From CATQHS01 sp965203375 (GTDB taxonomy: Bacteria; Actinomycetota; Acidimicrobiia; Acidimicrobiales; Aldehydirespiratoraceae): a DNA stretch of 64,000 nucleotides. The stretch is taken from positions 1,364,001 through 1,428,000 of the forward strand of contig OZ241886.1 in the NCBI GenBank assembly GCA_965203375.1, read 5' to 3'. The first letter of the stretch is position 1. Each line of letters begins with the position of its first letter. The position numbers and the translations under genes are program-made. This document shows, in pieces, positions 17,838 through 26,060 of this stretch. The notes under the pieces are model-generated. The model was not told where the DNA came from. It did no database searches and worked only from the letters and a program-made list of their open reading frames with translations.

Positions 17838-18520
17838 GCACCCCGCGAGGGATGCGACTCGGTGCTTTGCGCGGTGGCGGCCGCCGTCACCCACAGCGGC
17901 GCTGGCCCGGCCGCGGCCGAGGTGTTGCAGAACAGCGTCCGGATGTCGGGCCGCGAAGCGCGCCGGGTCGCCCGGGTGTCCGAACAGCTCGCCTCCATGC
18001 CCAACACGGCCGAGAGGCTGGCCTCGGGCGACATCACCATGGACCATGCGACGGCTCTGGCCAACGCGGCCGAACAATGCGGCTCCGACACAGTTGACAG
18101 CGACGCGGCCTTGCTGGAGCGAGCCGGTCAGGCATCTTCGGACGCGTTCGCCAAAGAGGCCCGCGGGTTCGCCGCCCGCCGGTCTCCCGACCGGGGCGAG
18201 GCGCGGCTGGAGCGCCAGCGCCGGGCCCGCACCGCTTCGACCTTCGTGGACCGCGACACCGGGATGGGCCGAGTCTGCGCCGATTTTGACCCGATCAGAT
18301 TCAACCTGGTCGAGCAGGCCATCGACAACCGCACCGACGCCCTGTGGCGGGCCGACGGCGGGCGCGACGGCAAGCCCGATCTGATCCGCACCAGCAGGCA
18401 GCGCCGGGTCGATGCCGTCTTCGAACTGATCACCGGCCGCGACGCCGACACCCGCCAGCCCGCCGCCGGCCAGCCCGCCGACTCGGGTGGCCGGGCCGGG
18501 CCGAGCGGCCGAGTGCGTTG

Positions 18521-18602
18521 TCCGGCTGGCGGGTCCTGTCACGGGCGCGGTTTTTGCCGCAAGCGGCGAAAAACCTTGCCCCCGTGCCACCCACCAGCCT
18601 GG
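18521..18602 (+). repeat. Palindromic REP-like element, copy 2
   Basis: Same nested palindrome as copy 1, but the inner stem reads GGTTTTTGCCG and CGGCGAAAAACC with loop CAAG. The A-T pair of copies 1, 3 and 4 is replaced by T-A here, and further stem bases differ on both arms, so pairing is kept. It lies inside the tail of the truncated DUF222 frame. Confidence 0.9.
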
Positions 18603-18632
18603 CTCCTTCCGTTTCGGGAAAGGGTCGCTGGG

Positions 18633-18661
18633 TTGACACCTCGGAAAGATAGGACTATATA
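18633..18661 (+). promoter_or_regulatory. Consensus-like sigma-70 promoter of the importer operon
   Basis: TTGACA (18633-18638), a 17-base spacer and TATATA (18656-18661) form a near-perfect housekeeping promoter. It stands out as an A+T-rich patch in very G+C-rich DNA. The start point would be near 18668. Confidence 0.8.
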
Positions 18662-18678
18662 GAATATCAAATCTAGAC
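18662..18678. promoter_or_regulatory. Candidate operator GAATATCAAATCTAGAC
   Basis: This A+T-rich motif lies at the predicted transcription start of the importer operon. It shares GAATAT and TATCAAAT with a site at 27785-27805 in front of the ThDP enzyme gene. A GntR/FCD regulator is encoded between them, so both may be its operators. Confidence 0.45.
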
Positions 18679-18701
18679 TTCTATCCTTGGAGGGGATGAT
18701 C

Positions 18702-19865
18702 GTGCGACGAACTTTCAGCGGGCTGCGTCTCTGGTTGGCGCCTCTGCTGGTTCTGGCCCTAGTGGCCGCGGCCTGCGGTGGTGACGATGACGGCGACTCG
18801 GGGGCGACTGCGCAGGCGCCGGCTGCGACCGAGGCGCCCGCCCCGACCGAAGCGGCACCCGAGACTGAGGCGGCGCCGGAGGCGACTGAGGCGGCTCCTG
18901 AGCCTGCTCCGGCGCCGGAGCCGACTCAGCCGCCGGAGCCCACGACTATTCGCCTGGTTCCTTGGGGCGGGATGTTCATCGACTTCATCGACCTCTATGT
19001 CGGCGAGGAGAACGGCTACTTCGCCGAGGCCAACGTCATCGTTGAGCAGCTTCCGGGCCAGGGCGCGGGGGACGCGGTGCGCCAGTTGGTGGCGGGCAAC
19101 GCCGACATCGCCATGGCCGACGCCTACTCGGGCTTCTTCGCCGTGCAGGCCGGGGCGGAGATCGAGGGCTTCTACTGCCCCTACACCCAGAACTGGCTGA
19201 CGCTGCTGGTCAACACGGCCGCCGGCATAAGCGAGCCGGCCGACCTGCGGGGCAAGACCATCGCCGTCACCTCCCAGGCCTCCACCAGCAAGTGGTACGC
19301 GGCGCTGCTGCTGGCCGCCAACGGAATCACCGAGGACGAGGTGACCTTCGCGGCCACCGGCATCGACTTCGGCACCGCCCTGCTCAGCGGCGAGGCCCAG
19401 GCCGCGTCCACCTGGGGCAGCATCAACTGGGCCCTGTTCGAGGCCGGCGGCTTCCCCGACGACGTGGCCGGCGACTACGAGATCTGGCAGTACACCCAGG
19501 TCCCCGGCCCCAACGACGTGTACTTCGCCCACACGAGCTGGCTGGAGGAGAACGCCGACGCGGTGGCCGGGTTCATCGGCGCCCTCCAGAAGGCCAAGGC
19601 CTGGATCGAGGACAACCCCGACGCGGCGGCCGAGATCGGGTCCCGCTACGCGGTCGGCGCCGACAACATGGCCCGCAACCTGGCGGTGATCGACTACCGC
19701 ATCGACATGCAGAACAACGGCCCCGGCGTGGCCGAGAACGGCAAGGGGTGGTGCGACGTGCCCACCATCCAGGACTTGGCCGACAAGGGCGTCGAGCTGG
19801 GAATCCTGGAGGAGCGGGTCGACGCGGCGTCGGTCATCTCCAACAACTTCGTCGACCGCTCCTAG
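18702..19865 (+). CDS. Substrate-binding lipoprotein, NMT1/TauA-type ABC importer
   Basis: Extracytoplasmic binding protein of 387 residues. The N-terminus is a lipoprotein signal with lipobox LVAAAC at about residue 25, then a Pro/Glu/Ala-rich linker (about 35-80). The binding domain resembles NMT1/THI5/TauA proteins (GYFAEANVIVEQLPGQGAGD, RGKTIAVTSQASTSKWYAA). This family binds small sulfonates, thiamine pyrimidine precursors, riboflavin or aromatic acids. GTG at 18702 is preferred because GGAGGGG ends 6 bases upstream; the ATG at 18696 would touch the Shine-Dalgarno. It is the first gene of an operon with a strong promoter at 18633-18661. Confidence 0.88.
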   Translation: MRRTFSGLRLWLAPLLVLALVAAACGGDDDGDSGATAQAPAATEAPAPTEAAPETEAAPEATEAAPEPAPAPEPTQPPEPTTIRLVPWGGMFIDFIDLYVGEENGYFAEANVIVEQLPGQGAGDAVRQLVAGNADIAMADAYSGFFAVQAGAEIEGFYCPYTQNWLTLLVNTAAGISEPADLRGKTIAVTSQASTSKWYAALLLAANGITEDEVTFAATGIDFGTALLSGEAQAASTWGSINWALFEAGGFPDDVAGDYEIWQYTQVPGPNDVYFAHTSWLEENADAVAGFIGALQKAKAWIEDNPDAAAEIGSRYAVGADNMARNLAVIDYRIDMQNNGPGVAENGKGWCDVPTIQDLADKGVELGILEERVDAASVISNNFVDRS

Positions 19866-19901
19866 GCGGCGCGGCCCGGCTCACGAGAAGATCCTCGTCC
19901 C

Positions 19902-20675
19902 GTGGACGCCGAGCCCGCGGGGAGCGGTCGCATCGAGGTCGATCGGGTCACCAAGACCTACGCGTCCGACGCCGGAGACATCCGGGCGCTGGACGCCATC
20001 GACCTCGACGTCGCTCCCCGCGAGCTCGTCACCATCGTCGGGCCGAGCGGATGCGGCAAGAGCACGCTGCTGCGCTGCATCGGCGGCCTGATCCCCCCGT
20101 CGCAGGGCCGGGTCCTCATCGACGGCGAGGTGGTGACCGAGCCCGACCCCCGCATCGGCTACGTCTTCCAGAGGGCGGTGCTGCTTCCCTGGCGCACCGT
20201 CGAGAAGAACGTGCTGCTGCCCTTCGAGATCGGCGGCCGGCCCACCCCCGAGAATCTCAAGAGCGTTCACGAGGCGCTGGAGATGGTCGAGCTCGGCGAG
20301 TACTCCCAGCTCCGCCCGGCCGAGCTGTCGGGCGGGATGCAGCAGCGGGTGGCCGTGGCCCGGGCCCTGGTCACCGAGCCGTCGATCCTGCTGATGGACG
20401 AGCCGTTCGGCGCCCTCGACGCCCAGACCCGCGACTCGATGAACGTGGAGCTGCTCCGCATCTGGCAGGAGGCCAAGCCCACCATCGTCTTCGTCACCCA
20501 CGACATCGGCGAGGCCCTGTTCCTGTCCGACCGGGTGGTGGTGATGACGGCCCGGCCCGGACGGGTACACGAGGTGGTGGAGGTGGACATTCCCCGGCCC
20601 CGGACCTTCGAGCTGGTCGAGGGCGACGAGCGATTCTGGTCCCTGCGCCACCGGATCAGAGCCGCGTTGGAGTAA
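19902..20675 (+). CDS. ABC importer ATPase, SsuB/TauB-type
   Basis: ATPase subunit of 257 residues with Walker A GPSGCGKST, signature LSGGMQQRVAVARAL, Walker B ILLMDEPFGALDAQTRD and switch region FVTHDIGEALFLSDRVVVM, all typical of the nitrate/sulfonate/thiamine-precursor importer group. It starts with GTG at 19902, 36 bases after the binding protein, and precedes the permease gene, the usual TauABC order. Confidence 0.92.
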   Translation: MDAEPAGSGRIEVDRVTKTYASDAGDIRALDAIDLDVAPRELVTIVGPSGCGKSTLLRCIGGLIPPSQGRVLIDGEVVTEPDPRIGYVFQRAVLLPWRTVEKNVLLPFEIGGRPTPENLKSVHEALEMVELGEYSQLRPAELSGGMQQRVAVARALVTEPSILLMDEPFGALDAQTRDSMNVELLRIWQEAKPTIVFVTHDIGEALFLSDRVVVMTARPGRVHEVVEVDIPRPRTFELVEGDERFWSLRHRIRAALE

Positions 20676-20687
20676 AGGGGGCGAACA

Positions 20688-21548
20688 GTGATTGAACAAG
20701 CGGTGCCTGAGCGAGCGCCGAGGCGGAAGCCGCGGCTGCCGCGCTGGCTGCGCCATGAGAAGCCGCTGGGGCGGATTCTGGTGGTGGCCAGCGCCGTCCT
20801 GCTCTTGGTGCTCTGGGAGGCGTGGGCCCGCACCAACTCCCCGCTGATCCTCCCCACCGTGGGCGCGGTCTCAGACCGGCTGGTGAGCTATGTCACTGCC
20901 GGCCGGGCCTGGCCCCACATCACCATCACCGTGCAGGAGATCGTGGCCGGGTTCGCCCTGGGCAGCTTCATGGGCATCGGCCTCGGCACCCTGGCCGCCC
21001 AGTTCAACATCGCCCGGCGGGTGATCATGCCCTATGTGATCATCACCCAGGCCCTCCCCAAGTTCGCGCTGGCCCCCATCCTGGTCATCTGGTTCGGCTT
21101 CGGGATCACCCCCAAGATCATCATCGCCGCGCTGATCGCCTTCTTCCCGCTGCTGGAGAACACCTATCTGGGCCTGACCACCACCCCGGCCCTGGACCTG
21201 GAGCTGTTCCGGGCCCTGCGGGCCTCCAAGTGGACGACGCTGCTGAAGCTGCGGGCGCCCCACGCCGTCCCGGCCGTGTTCAGCGGGCTCAGGGTGGCCC
21301 TGCTGCTCAGCCTGGTCGGGGCGGTGGTGGCCGAGTACGTCGGCGCCAACAAGGGCCTGGGGGCGCTGATCATCGTCTCCCAGGGGATGCTCGACACCGA
21401 GCTGATGTTCGTGGCCTTCGTGCTGCTGACGCTGCTGGGCCTGACGCTGGACAAGCTGCACGGGCTGGCCTACGGGCTGGTCCTCCGCCGGCTCTACGGC
21501 CGGACGGCCGCCGGCGCCGGGAAGGCGGCCAGCCGTGTGTCGGTCTAG
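20688..21548 (+). CDS. ABC importer permease, SsuC/TauC-type
   Basis: Inner-membrane permease of 286 residues with about six membrane segments. A basic N-terminus is followed by a BPD_transp_1 domain; the EAA-type loop around RALRASKWTTLLKLRAPHAV contacts the ATPase. It starts with GTG at 20688 after AAAGGGGGCGAAC, a fair ribosome binding site. It completes the NMT1/TauA-type importer; the enzymes downstream in the same direction suggest the imported compound is catabolised. Confidence 0.92.
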   Translation: MIEQAVPERAPRRKPRLPRWLRHEKPLGRILVVASAVLLLVLWEAWARTNSPLILPTVGAVSDRLVSYVTAGRAWPHITITVQEIVAGFALGSFMGIGLGTLAAQFNIARRVIMPYVIITQALPKFALAPILVIWFGFGITPKIIIAALIAFFPLLENTYLGLTTTPALDLELFRALRASKWTTLLKLRAPHAVPAVFSGLRVALLLSLVGAVVAEYVGANKGLGALIIVSQGMLDTELMFVAFVLLTLLGLTLDKLHGLAYGLVLRRLYGRTAAGAGKAASRVSV

Positions 21549-21582
21549 GCCGGCCATGGGCTTCGGCCGTCCGTTCGGGCGC

Positions 21583-21626
21583 CGGTTCGGGACGGCGCCG
21601 GTTGGGGACCGCGCCGGTCTGGGGCA
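21583..21626 (+). repeat. Short repeat GGCGCCGGTTSGGGAC after the permease gene
   Basis: Two or three near copies of CGCCGGTTCGGGAC lie about 18-20 bases apart in the 87-base gap. There is no gene here. Confidence 0.5.
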
Positions 21627-21638
21627 TGGGGCGGGGTG

Positions 21639-22622
21639 ATGGACTTCGGGTGGCGCGTTCCGTCCTACGCCGGGCCTTCCACCACGGCCGCCGACTCGCG
21701 GGCCATGGCGCCCTATTTCGCCGCGGTCGAGGAGCGGGGCTTCGGGGCTCTGTGGGTCATCGACCATCTGCTGGTGGCGCCCAACGTCTACTCGGTCGCC
21801 TGGCAGGACCCGCTGATAACCCTGGCCGTCGCGGCCGGAGTCACCGATCGGATCAAGCTGGGCCCGGCCATCCTCTGCGCCCCGCTGCGCAACCCGGTCA
21901 TCGCGGCCAAGCAGGTGGCCAGCCTCGATCATCTGGCCGGGGGCGGCCGGGTGATCCTGGGGGTGGGAACCGGCCACGACGAGCGGGAGTTCGCCGCCGT
22001 CGGCGTGCCCAAGGCCGAGCGGGGCCGCAGAACCGACGAGGCGCTCGAGCTGATGCGCCTGCTGCTGTCGGCCGACGATGTGTCCTTCCGGGGCCGCCAC
22101 TACTGCGTCGACGGCGTCACCATCCACCCCCGGCCCCCGGCGCCGGTGCCCATCTGGATCGGCGGGGGCTCGCAGGTTCACGTGGTCGACAACGTGGACG
22201 CGCCCAACATGGCCCCCGCGGTGCTGCGCCGCATCGGCCGCTACGAGGGCTGGATATGCCGGTCCAGCGGCACCAGCCCCGAGATCATCGCCTCCGACAT
22301 CGCGGCGGTGACCGGCTACCTGGCCCCCCGGCGCTCCATGGACGACTTCACCGTCTCCCACGCCCAGTGGCTGCACATAGTGGACTCCGCCGACCGGGAG
22401 GCGGTGATCGACGAGCAGTTGCGGGCCTACCGGACGGTGATGGACGCCAAGCGGTCGGATCGGGACCTCCAACTCGCCTACCTGTTCGGGACCATCGACG
22501 AGATGATCGAGCGCATCCGGGCCATCAAGGCGTCCGGGGTGCAGCACCTGATCGTCAACCCGGTCACCGCCGACCCCGCCCAGATCGACCTGTTCGCCTC
22601 CGAGATCATGCCCTGCGTCTGA
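21639..22622 (+). CDS. LLM-class flavin-dependent oxidoreductase
   Basis: Luciferase-like (LLM) TIM-barrel oxidoreductase of about 327 residues using FMN or F420. ERGFGALWVIDHLLV, DRIKLGPAILCAPLRNPVIA, LDHLAGGGRVILGVGTGH and PVPIWIGGG are hallmark segments. The C-terminal part (IDEMIERIRAIKASGVQHLI) closes the barrel. ATG at 21639 is chosen; GTG at 21636 is directly adjacent and in frame. Lying between an importer and an enamidase-like hydrolase, it probably oxidises the imported compound or an intermediate, as LLM enzymes do in ring or sulfonate degradation. The substrate is not known. Confidence 0.88.
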   Translation: MDFGWRVPSYAGPSTTAADSRAMAPYFAAVEERGFGALWVIDHLLVAPNVYSVAWQDPLITLAVAAGVTDRIKLGPAILCAPLRNPVIAAKQVASLDHLAGGGRVILGVGTGHDEREFAAVGVPKAERGRRTDEALELMRLLLSADDVSFRGRHYCVDGVTIHPRPPAPVPIWIGGGSQVHVVDNVDAPNMAPAVLRRIGRYEGWICRSSGTSPEIIASDIAAVTGYLAPRRSMDDFTVSHAQWLHIVDSADREAVIDEQLRAYRTVMDAKRSDRDLQLAYLFGTIDEMIERIRAIKASGVQHLIVNPVTADPAQIDLFASEIMPCV

Positions 22623-22698
22623 CGCCCGCCCGAACTCCGCCCGCCTCGAACCCCGCCTGAAACGGACCGCCCCCCGAACCCGTCTGACGCCCCGCCCG
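22616..22698 (+). repeat. Duplicated stop region after the LLM gene
   Basis: CGTCTGACGCCCGCCCG at 22616-22632 includes the TGA of the LLM gene and recurs with one extra C at 22681-22698, 65 bases on. This is a tandem duplication of a gene end. Confidence 0.75.
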
Positions 22699-22725
22699 CC
22701 CCCTCCAACCGAACAGCGAGGGACC

Positions 22726-23895
22726 ATGCAGCTTCTGCTCCACAACATCGACCGGATACTCACCGGGAGGTTCGAGGCCCCGACCCTCGACGCCGACGCC
22801 GTCGTCGTCGAGGACGGCCGCATCGCCTCCTTCGACGCGGCCGCGGCCGCCGACCCCGGAACCGTCATCGACTGCCAGCAGATGACGGTGGCCCCCGGCC
22901 TGATCGACACCCACGTCCATCCCACCCAGGGCGACTACGCGCCCAAGCAGCAGTCGGTCGGCTGGCTGGAGCGGATGGTCCACGGGGGGGTGACCCGGGT
23001 CTTCTCCGCGGGGGAGGTGCACGTGGCCGGCCGCTCCGGGGCCGAGTCGTCTCTGGCCATCGCCCTGGCCGCCCACCACTCGTTCCGGGGCGTCCAGCCG
23101 TCGGGCATGAGGGTCCACGCCGGGGCGATGCTGCTGGAGAAGGACACCGAGCCCGGCCACATCGACCGGGCCCGGGCCGCCGGGATGGGGATCATCGGGG
23201 AGGTGGGGATCGGGTCGCTGAAGGACCCGGCCCGCGCCGGGGAACTGTCCGCCCACGCCCGGTCCCTGGGCATGGTCGTCCACATGCACTGCGGCTGCAC
23301 CTCCGACCGGGGCCCCGGCGGCGACGAGCACCCCCACTTCTCGGCCGACGACGTGCTGGCGGCTCAGCCGACCATCGCCTCGCACGCCAACACCTTCGCC
23401 TCGCTGTCGGACTCCGACATCGACCGGCTCTGCGCGCCGGATGGCCCCCCCCACGTGGAGGTGGTGCAGGCCGGCGGCACCCGCTCCATGCTGCGGGTGG
23501 TGGAGGGCTTGGCCGAGCGGGGCTCGCTGGACCGCCTCCTCATCGGGACCGACACCCCCACCGGCTACGGGGTCGCCTCCCTGGGGATACTCAAGACCGT
23601 CGGCGACATCTGCTCCATGGCCGGCGTGGCCCCCGAGCTGGGCTGGGCCATCGCCTCGGGGCAGGGGGCCCGGGCCTTCGGCGTCGCCGGGAACGTGATC
23701 GAAGTCGGGGCCCCCGCCGACTTGGTGGTGATGGACGCGTCGCTGGGCTCGGTCTGCGGCTCGGCGGTCGAGGCCATCGCCGCCGGCGAGTTCCCCGGCA
23801 TAGCCGCGGTGATCACCGACGGCCGACTGCGGGTGGAGGGCTCGCTGTGCACGCTGCGGTCCCGGCGGGTCGCCGGCGTCGAAACCGCCCCGTGA
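22726..23895 (+). CDS. Amidohydrolase similar to enamidase
   Basis: Metal-dependent amidohydrolase of 389 residues. VVEDGRIASF, DTHVHPTQGDYAPKQQ (metal-binding HxH), GEVGIGSLKDP, a metal-binding region VVHMHCGCTSD, HANTF and IGTDTPTGYG are present. The run and spacing closely recall the enamidase of Eubacterium barkeri nicotinate fermentation (GDYAPRQ, ILEKG, GEVGLGTIKNP, from memory), which opens the ring of 6-oxo-tetrahydronicotinate. A similar C-N ring-opening job in breakdown of an N-heterocycle is my inference. It has an ATG start. Its stop overlaps the next gene (GTGA). Confidence 0.8.
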   Translation: MQLLLHNIDRILTGRFEAPTLDADAVVVEDGRIASFDAAAAADPGTVIDCQQMTVAPGLIDTHVHPTQGDYAPKQQSVGWLERMVHGGVTRVFSAGEVHVAGRSGAESSLAIALAAHHSFRGVQPSGMRVHAGAMLLEKDTEPGHIDRARAAGMGIIGEVGIGSLKDPARAGELSAHARSLGMVVHMHCGCTSDRGPGGDEHPHFSADDVLAAQPTIASHANTFASLSDSDIDRLCAPDGPPHVEVVQAGGTRSMLRVVEGLAERGSLDRLLIGTDTPTGYGVASLGILKTVGDICSMAGVAPELGWAIASGQGARAFGVAGNVIEVGAPADLVVMDASLGSVCGSAVEAIAAGEFPGIAAVITDGRLRVEGSLCTLRSRRVAGVETAP

Positions 23896-25178
23896 GCCCG
23901 GCCCGAGGCGAGTCCGACGGCTCGGCTTGCGGCTCGCCCGGGGGTGTGTCCGACGGCTCGGCTTGCGGCTCGCCCGGGGGTGTGTCCGACGGCTCGGCTT
24001 GCGGCTCGCCCGGGCCGCTGACCGGGCTGGTGGTGGCCGACTTCTCCCGCATCCTGGCCGGGCCGCTGGCCACCATGATGCTGGGCGACCTCGGCGCCGA
24101 GGTGATCAAGGTCGAGCGGCCCGGCGCGGGCGACGACACCCGGTCCTGGGGACCGCCCTTCGCCGAGGACGGCTTCAGCGCCTACTACCTGTCGGTCAAC
24201 CGCAACAAGCGCAGCATCGCCCTCGACCTCGGCGACGAGCGCCAGCGGGCCCGGGCCCGGGAGCTGGTTCGGGCCGCGGACGTGGTGATCGAGAACTTCC
24301 GGGCCGGGACCATGGAGCGGTTCGGGCTGGACTACGAATCGTCGAAGGCGGACAACCCGGGCCTCATCTACTGCCGCATCAGCGGCTTCGGCAACGGCGC
24401 GGGCCGCGACCTCCCGGGCTACGACTTCCTGGTCCAGGCCCTGAGCGGCCTGATGAGCATCACCGGCCACCCCGACGGCCCGCCGATGAAGACCGGAGTG
24501 GCCATCGTCGATGTGCTCACCGGGCTCCACGCCGCCGTCGGCGTGCTGGCCGCGGTGGCCGAGCGGCAGCGCAGCGGCTTGGGCCAGCGCTTGGAGGTGA
24601 ACCTGTTCTCCTCGGCGCTGGCCTCGCTGGCGAACCAGGCCTCCAGCTTCCTCACCGCCGGGAGCGTGCCTGCCCGGATGAGCAATCAGCACCCCAGCGT
24701 CGCCCCCTATGAGACGCTGGCCACGGCCACCGGCCCCATCGTGATCGCGGTGGGCAACGACAGCCAGTTCCGCAACCTGTGCGCCGCCCTGGGCCGCCCC
24801 GACCTGGCCGCGGATGACCGCTGGGCGTCCAACGCGGGCCGGGTCCGGCACCGGGACGAGCTGGTGGCCGAGCTGGAGGCCGCTCTGGGCGAGCGCCCGG
24901 GCGAGGACTGGGTGGGGGTGCTGCGCGGCCACGAGATCCCCTGCGGGGCGGTCCAGGACATCTCTGAGGCGTTCGAGCTGGCCGACCGGCTGGGCCTGGA
25001 CCCGGTCCGGCGCCTGGTTCGAGACGACGGCGCCGGGGTGGCGGGCGTGGCCAACCCGATCACCCTGTCGCGGACCCCGGCCTCCTACCGGCTGGCCCCG
25101 CCCGGGCTGGGGGCCGACACCGACCGGGTGCTCGAATGGCTCGATTCCCGGCCCGGCCCCGCCGGAGCGGTTGAGTAG
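23892..25178 (+). CDS. CaiB/BaiF family (family III) CoA-transferase
   Basis: Family III CoA-transferase, 428 residues from GTG at 23892. Conserved segments are VADFSRILAGPLATMMLGDL, GAEVIKVERPGAGDDTRSWG, SVNRNKRSIALDL and AIVDVLTGLHAAVGVLAAV, with the expected nucleophilic Asp in VDVLTG. The first ~36 residues hold three copies of SDGSACGSPGGV, encoded by a 36-base tandem repeat whose copies each offer an in-frame GTG. The true start could be any of these, and the domain itself begins near residue 40. It probably activates an acid intermediate of the pathway with CoA. Confidence 0.88.
   Translation: MSPARGESDGSACGSPGGVSDGSACGSPGGVSDGSACGSPGPLTGLVVADFSRILAGPLATMMLGDLGAEVIKVERPGAGDDTRSWGPPFAEDGFSAYYLSVNRNKRSIALDLGDERQRARARELVRAADVVIENFRAGTMERFGLDYESSKADNPGLIYCRISGFGNGAGRDLPGYDFLVQALSGLMSITGHPDGPPMKTGVAIVDVLTGLHAAVGVLAAVAERQRSGLGQRLEVNLFSSALASLANQASSFLTAGSVPARMSNQHPSVAPYETLATATGPIVIAVGNDSQFRNLCAALGRPDLAADDRWASNAGRVRHRDELVAELEAALGERPGEDWVGVLRGHEIPCGAVQDISEAFELADRLGLDPVRRLVRDDGAGVAGVANPITLSRTPASYRLAPPGLGADTDRVLEWLDSRPGPAGAVE
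23913..24020 (+). repeat. In-frame 36-base tandem repeat at the start of the CoA-transferase gene
   Basis: Three copies at 23913, 23949 and 23985 of a 36-base unit (TCCGACGGCTCGGCTTGCGG, then CTCGCCCGGGGGTGTG). They are essentially identical, so the amplification is recent. Each unit boundary carries GTG in frame. Confidence 0.92.
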
Positions 25179-25187
25179 GTTGAGCCC

Positions 25188-25292
25188 CGTGACCCGGCGA
25201 GTTCGAGCGGCCCGAGACGACGCGCATCGAGTGGGGATGTCCAGAGGGGGCTTTCGGTCGTGATCGGCAGGTTCGAGCGGCCCAAAACCGCG
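25188..25292 (+). repeat. Duplicated start region before the GntR gene, with coupled decoy ORF
   Basis: GTTCGAGCGGCCC, preceded by a GTG, occurs at 25189-25213 and again at the real GntR start (25260-25283). The first GTG opens a 24-codon ORF whose TGA overlaps the real GTG (GTGA at 25260-25263). The upstream copy is thus a decayed duplicate of the gene start. Confidence 0.8.
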
Positions 25293-25934
25293 CAGGAGGC
25301 GGTGCTGCTGGAGATCCGCCAGCGCCTGCTTGACGGCCGGCTCCGGCCCAGCTCCGCCATCCGCCCCGACGCCCTGGGCAGCGAGCTGGGGGTGTCGGCC
25401 GTCCCGGTCCGCGAGGCGCTGAGGATACTCGAAGGGGAGGGGCAGGTGAGCTACCGCCCCCACCGGGGCTATCTGGTCGCCGAGCTCGACATCGGGGACC
25501 TGAGGGAGATCTACCGGATCCGTGATCTGCTGGAGGCCGAGGCGGTGCGGGGTGCGGTGGGGGAGCTGCAGCCCGAGGACATCGAGCGCATGCGCGACGC
25601 CATGCTGGAGATGGAGAGCGTCGAGTCCGACATCGTCGGGCTCACCGCCGCCAACCGGCGGTTCCACTTCACGCTGCTCGAAGCGGCCCAGATGCCCCAC
25701 CTCAACCGCTTGATCCGCGGGCTGTGGGACTCGTCGGACCCGTACCGGTCCCACTACTTCATGCGGCCCCAGAACCGCAAGCGGGTTTTTGAGGAGCACC
25801 GGCGCATCCTGGACGCGGTGGAGGCCGGCGACGCCGACCTCATCATCGAGGAGCTGGCCGTACACCGCCAGAACGCGGTGGCCGAGTTCGAAGCCGGCCT
25901 GATGCCGATCTCGGACGCACTGAAGGCCACTTAG
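25260..25934 (+). CDS. GntR-family regulator, FCD (FadR-like) subgroup
   Basis: Transcription factor of 224 residues. The N-terminal winged helix spans about 8-75 (LGSELGVSAVPVREALRIL, EGEGQVSYRPHRGYLVAEL). The all-helical FCD ligand domain follows (LREIYRIRDLLEAEAVRGAV, NRRFHFTLLEAAQMPHLNRL, EEHRRILDAVEAGDADLI). Such proteins usually repress neighbouring catabolic genes until the substrate binds. Candidate operators sharing TATCAAAT are at 18662-18678 and 27785-27805, at the two outer promoters of this cluster. It starts with GTG at 25260. Palindromic element copy 3 lies 31 bases downstream. Confidence 0.9.
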   Translation: MIGRFERPKTAQEAVLLEIRQRLLDGRLRPSSAIRPDALGSELGVSAVPVREALRILEGEGQVSYRPHRGYLVAELDIGDLREIYRIRDLLEAEAVRGAVGELQPEDIERMRDAMLEMESVESDIVGLTAANRRFHFTLLEAAQMPHLNRLIRGLWDSSDPYRSHYFMRPQNRKRVFEEHRRILDAVEAGDADLIIEELAVHRQNAVAEFEAGLMPISDALKAT

Positions 25935-25964
25935 ATCTGAGACCTGCCAGACCGCGGGGAATGT

Positions 25965-26047
25965 CCCGGCCGGCGGGTCCTGTCACGGGCGCGGATTTCG
26001 CCGACAAGCGGCGAAATCCTTGCCCCCGTGCCACCCCCCGGCCTGGG
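25965..26047 (+). repeat. Palindromic REP-like element, copy 3
   Basis: Inner stem and loop are identical to copy 1 (GGATTTCGCCG, ACAAG, CGGCGAAATCC). It lies between the convergent GntR and ThDP-enzyme genes, in sense orientation to GntR, and could act as a terminator or 3' end stabiliser, although no T-run follows. Confidence 0.9.
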
Positions 26048-26060
26048 GGTGTGCTCTTTG

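Larger units (their letters stand above)
17862..18662 (+). pseudogene. Truncated DUF222 (13E12-type) gene fused into a palindromic element
   Basis: Residues 1 to about 205 match the helical DUF222 region of actinobacterial 13E12/REP13E12 proteins (RMSGREARRVARVSEQLA, ASGDITMDHATALANAA, DPIRFNLVEQAIDNRTDALW). These normally end in an HNH nuclease domain. Here no HNH motif follows. From about residue 220 the frame reads through palindromic element copy 2 and stops in the promoter region of the next gene. I take this as a gene whose 3' half was lost when the element arrived or by deletion next to it. The open frame from GTG at 17862 is intact, so a short protein could still be made. Confidence 0.75.

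Noticed and set aside
23913..24020. CRISPR-like 36-base repeat
   Set aside because: Units are directly adjacent with no spacers, lie inside a coding frame, and no cas gene is present.
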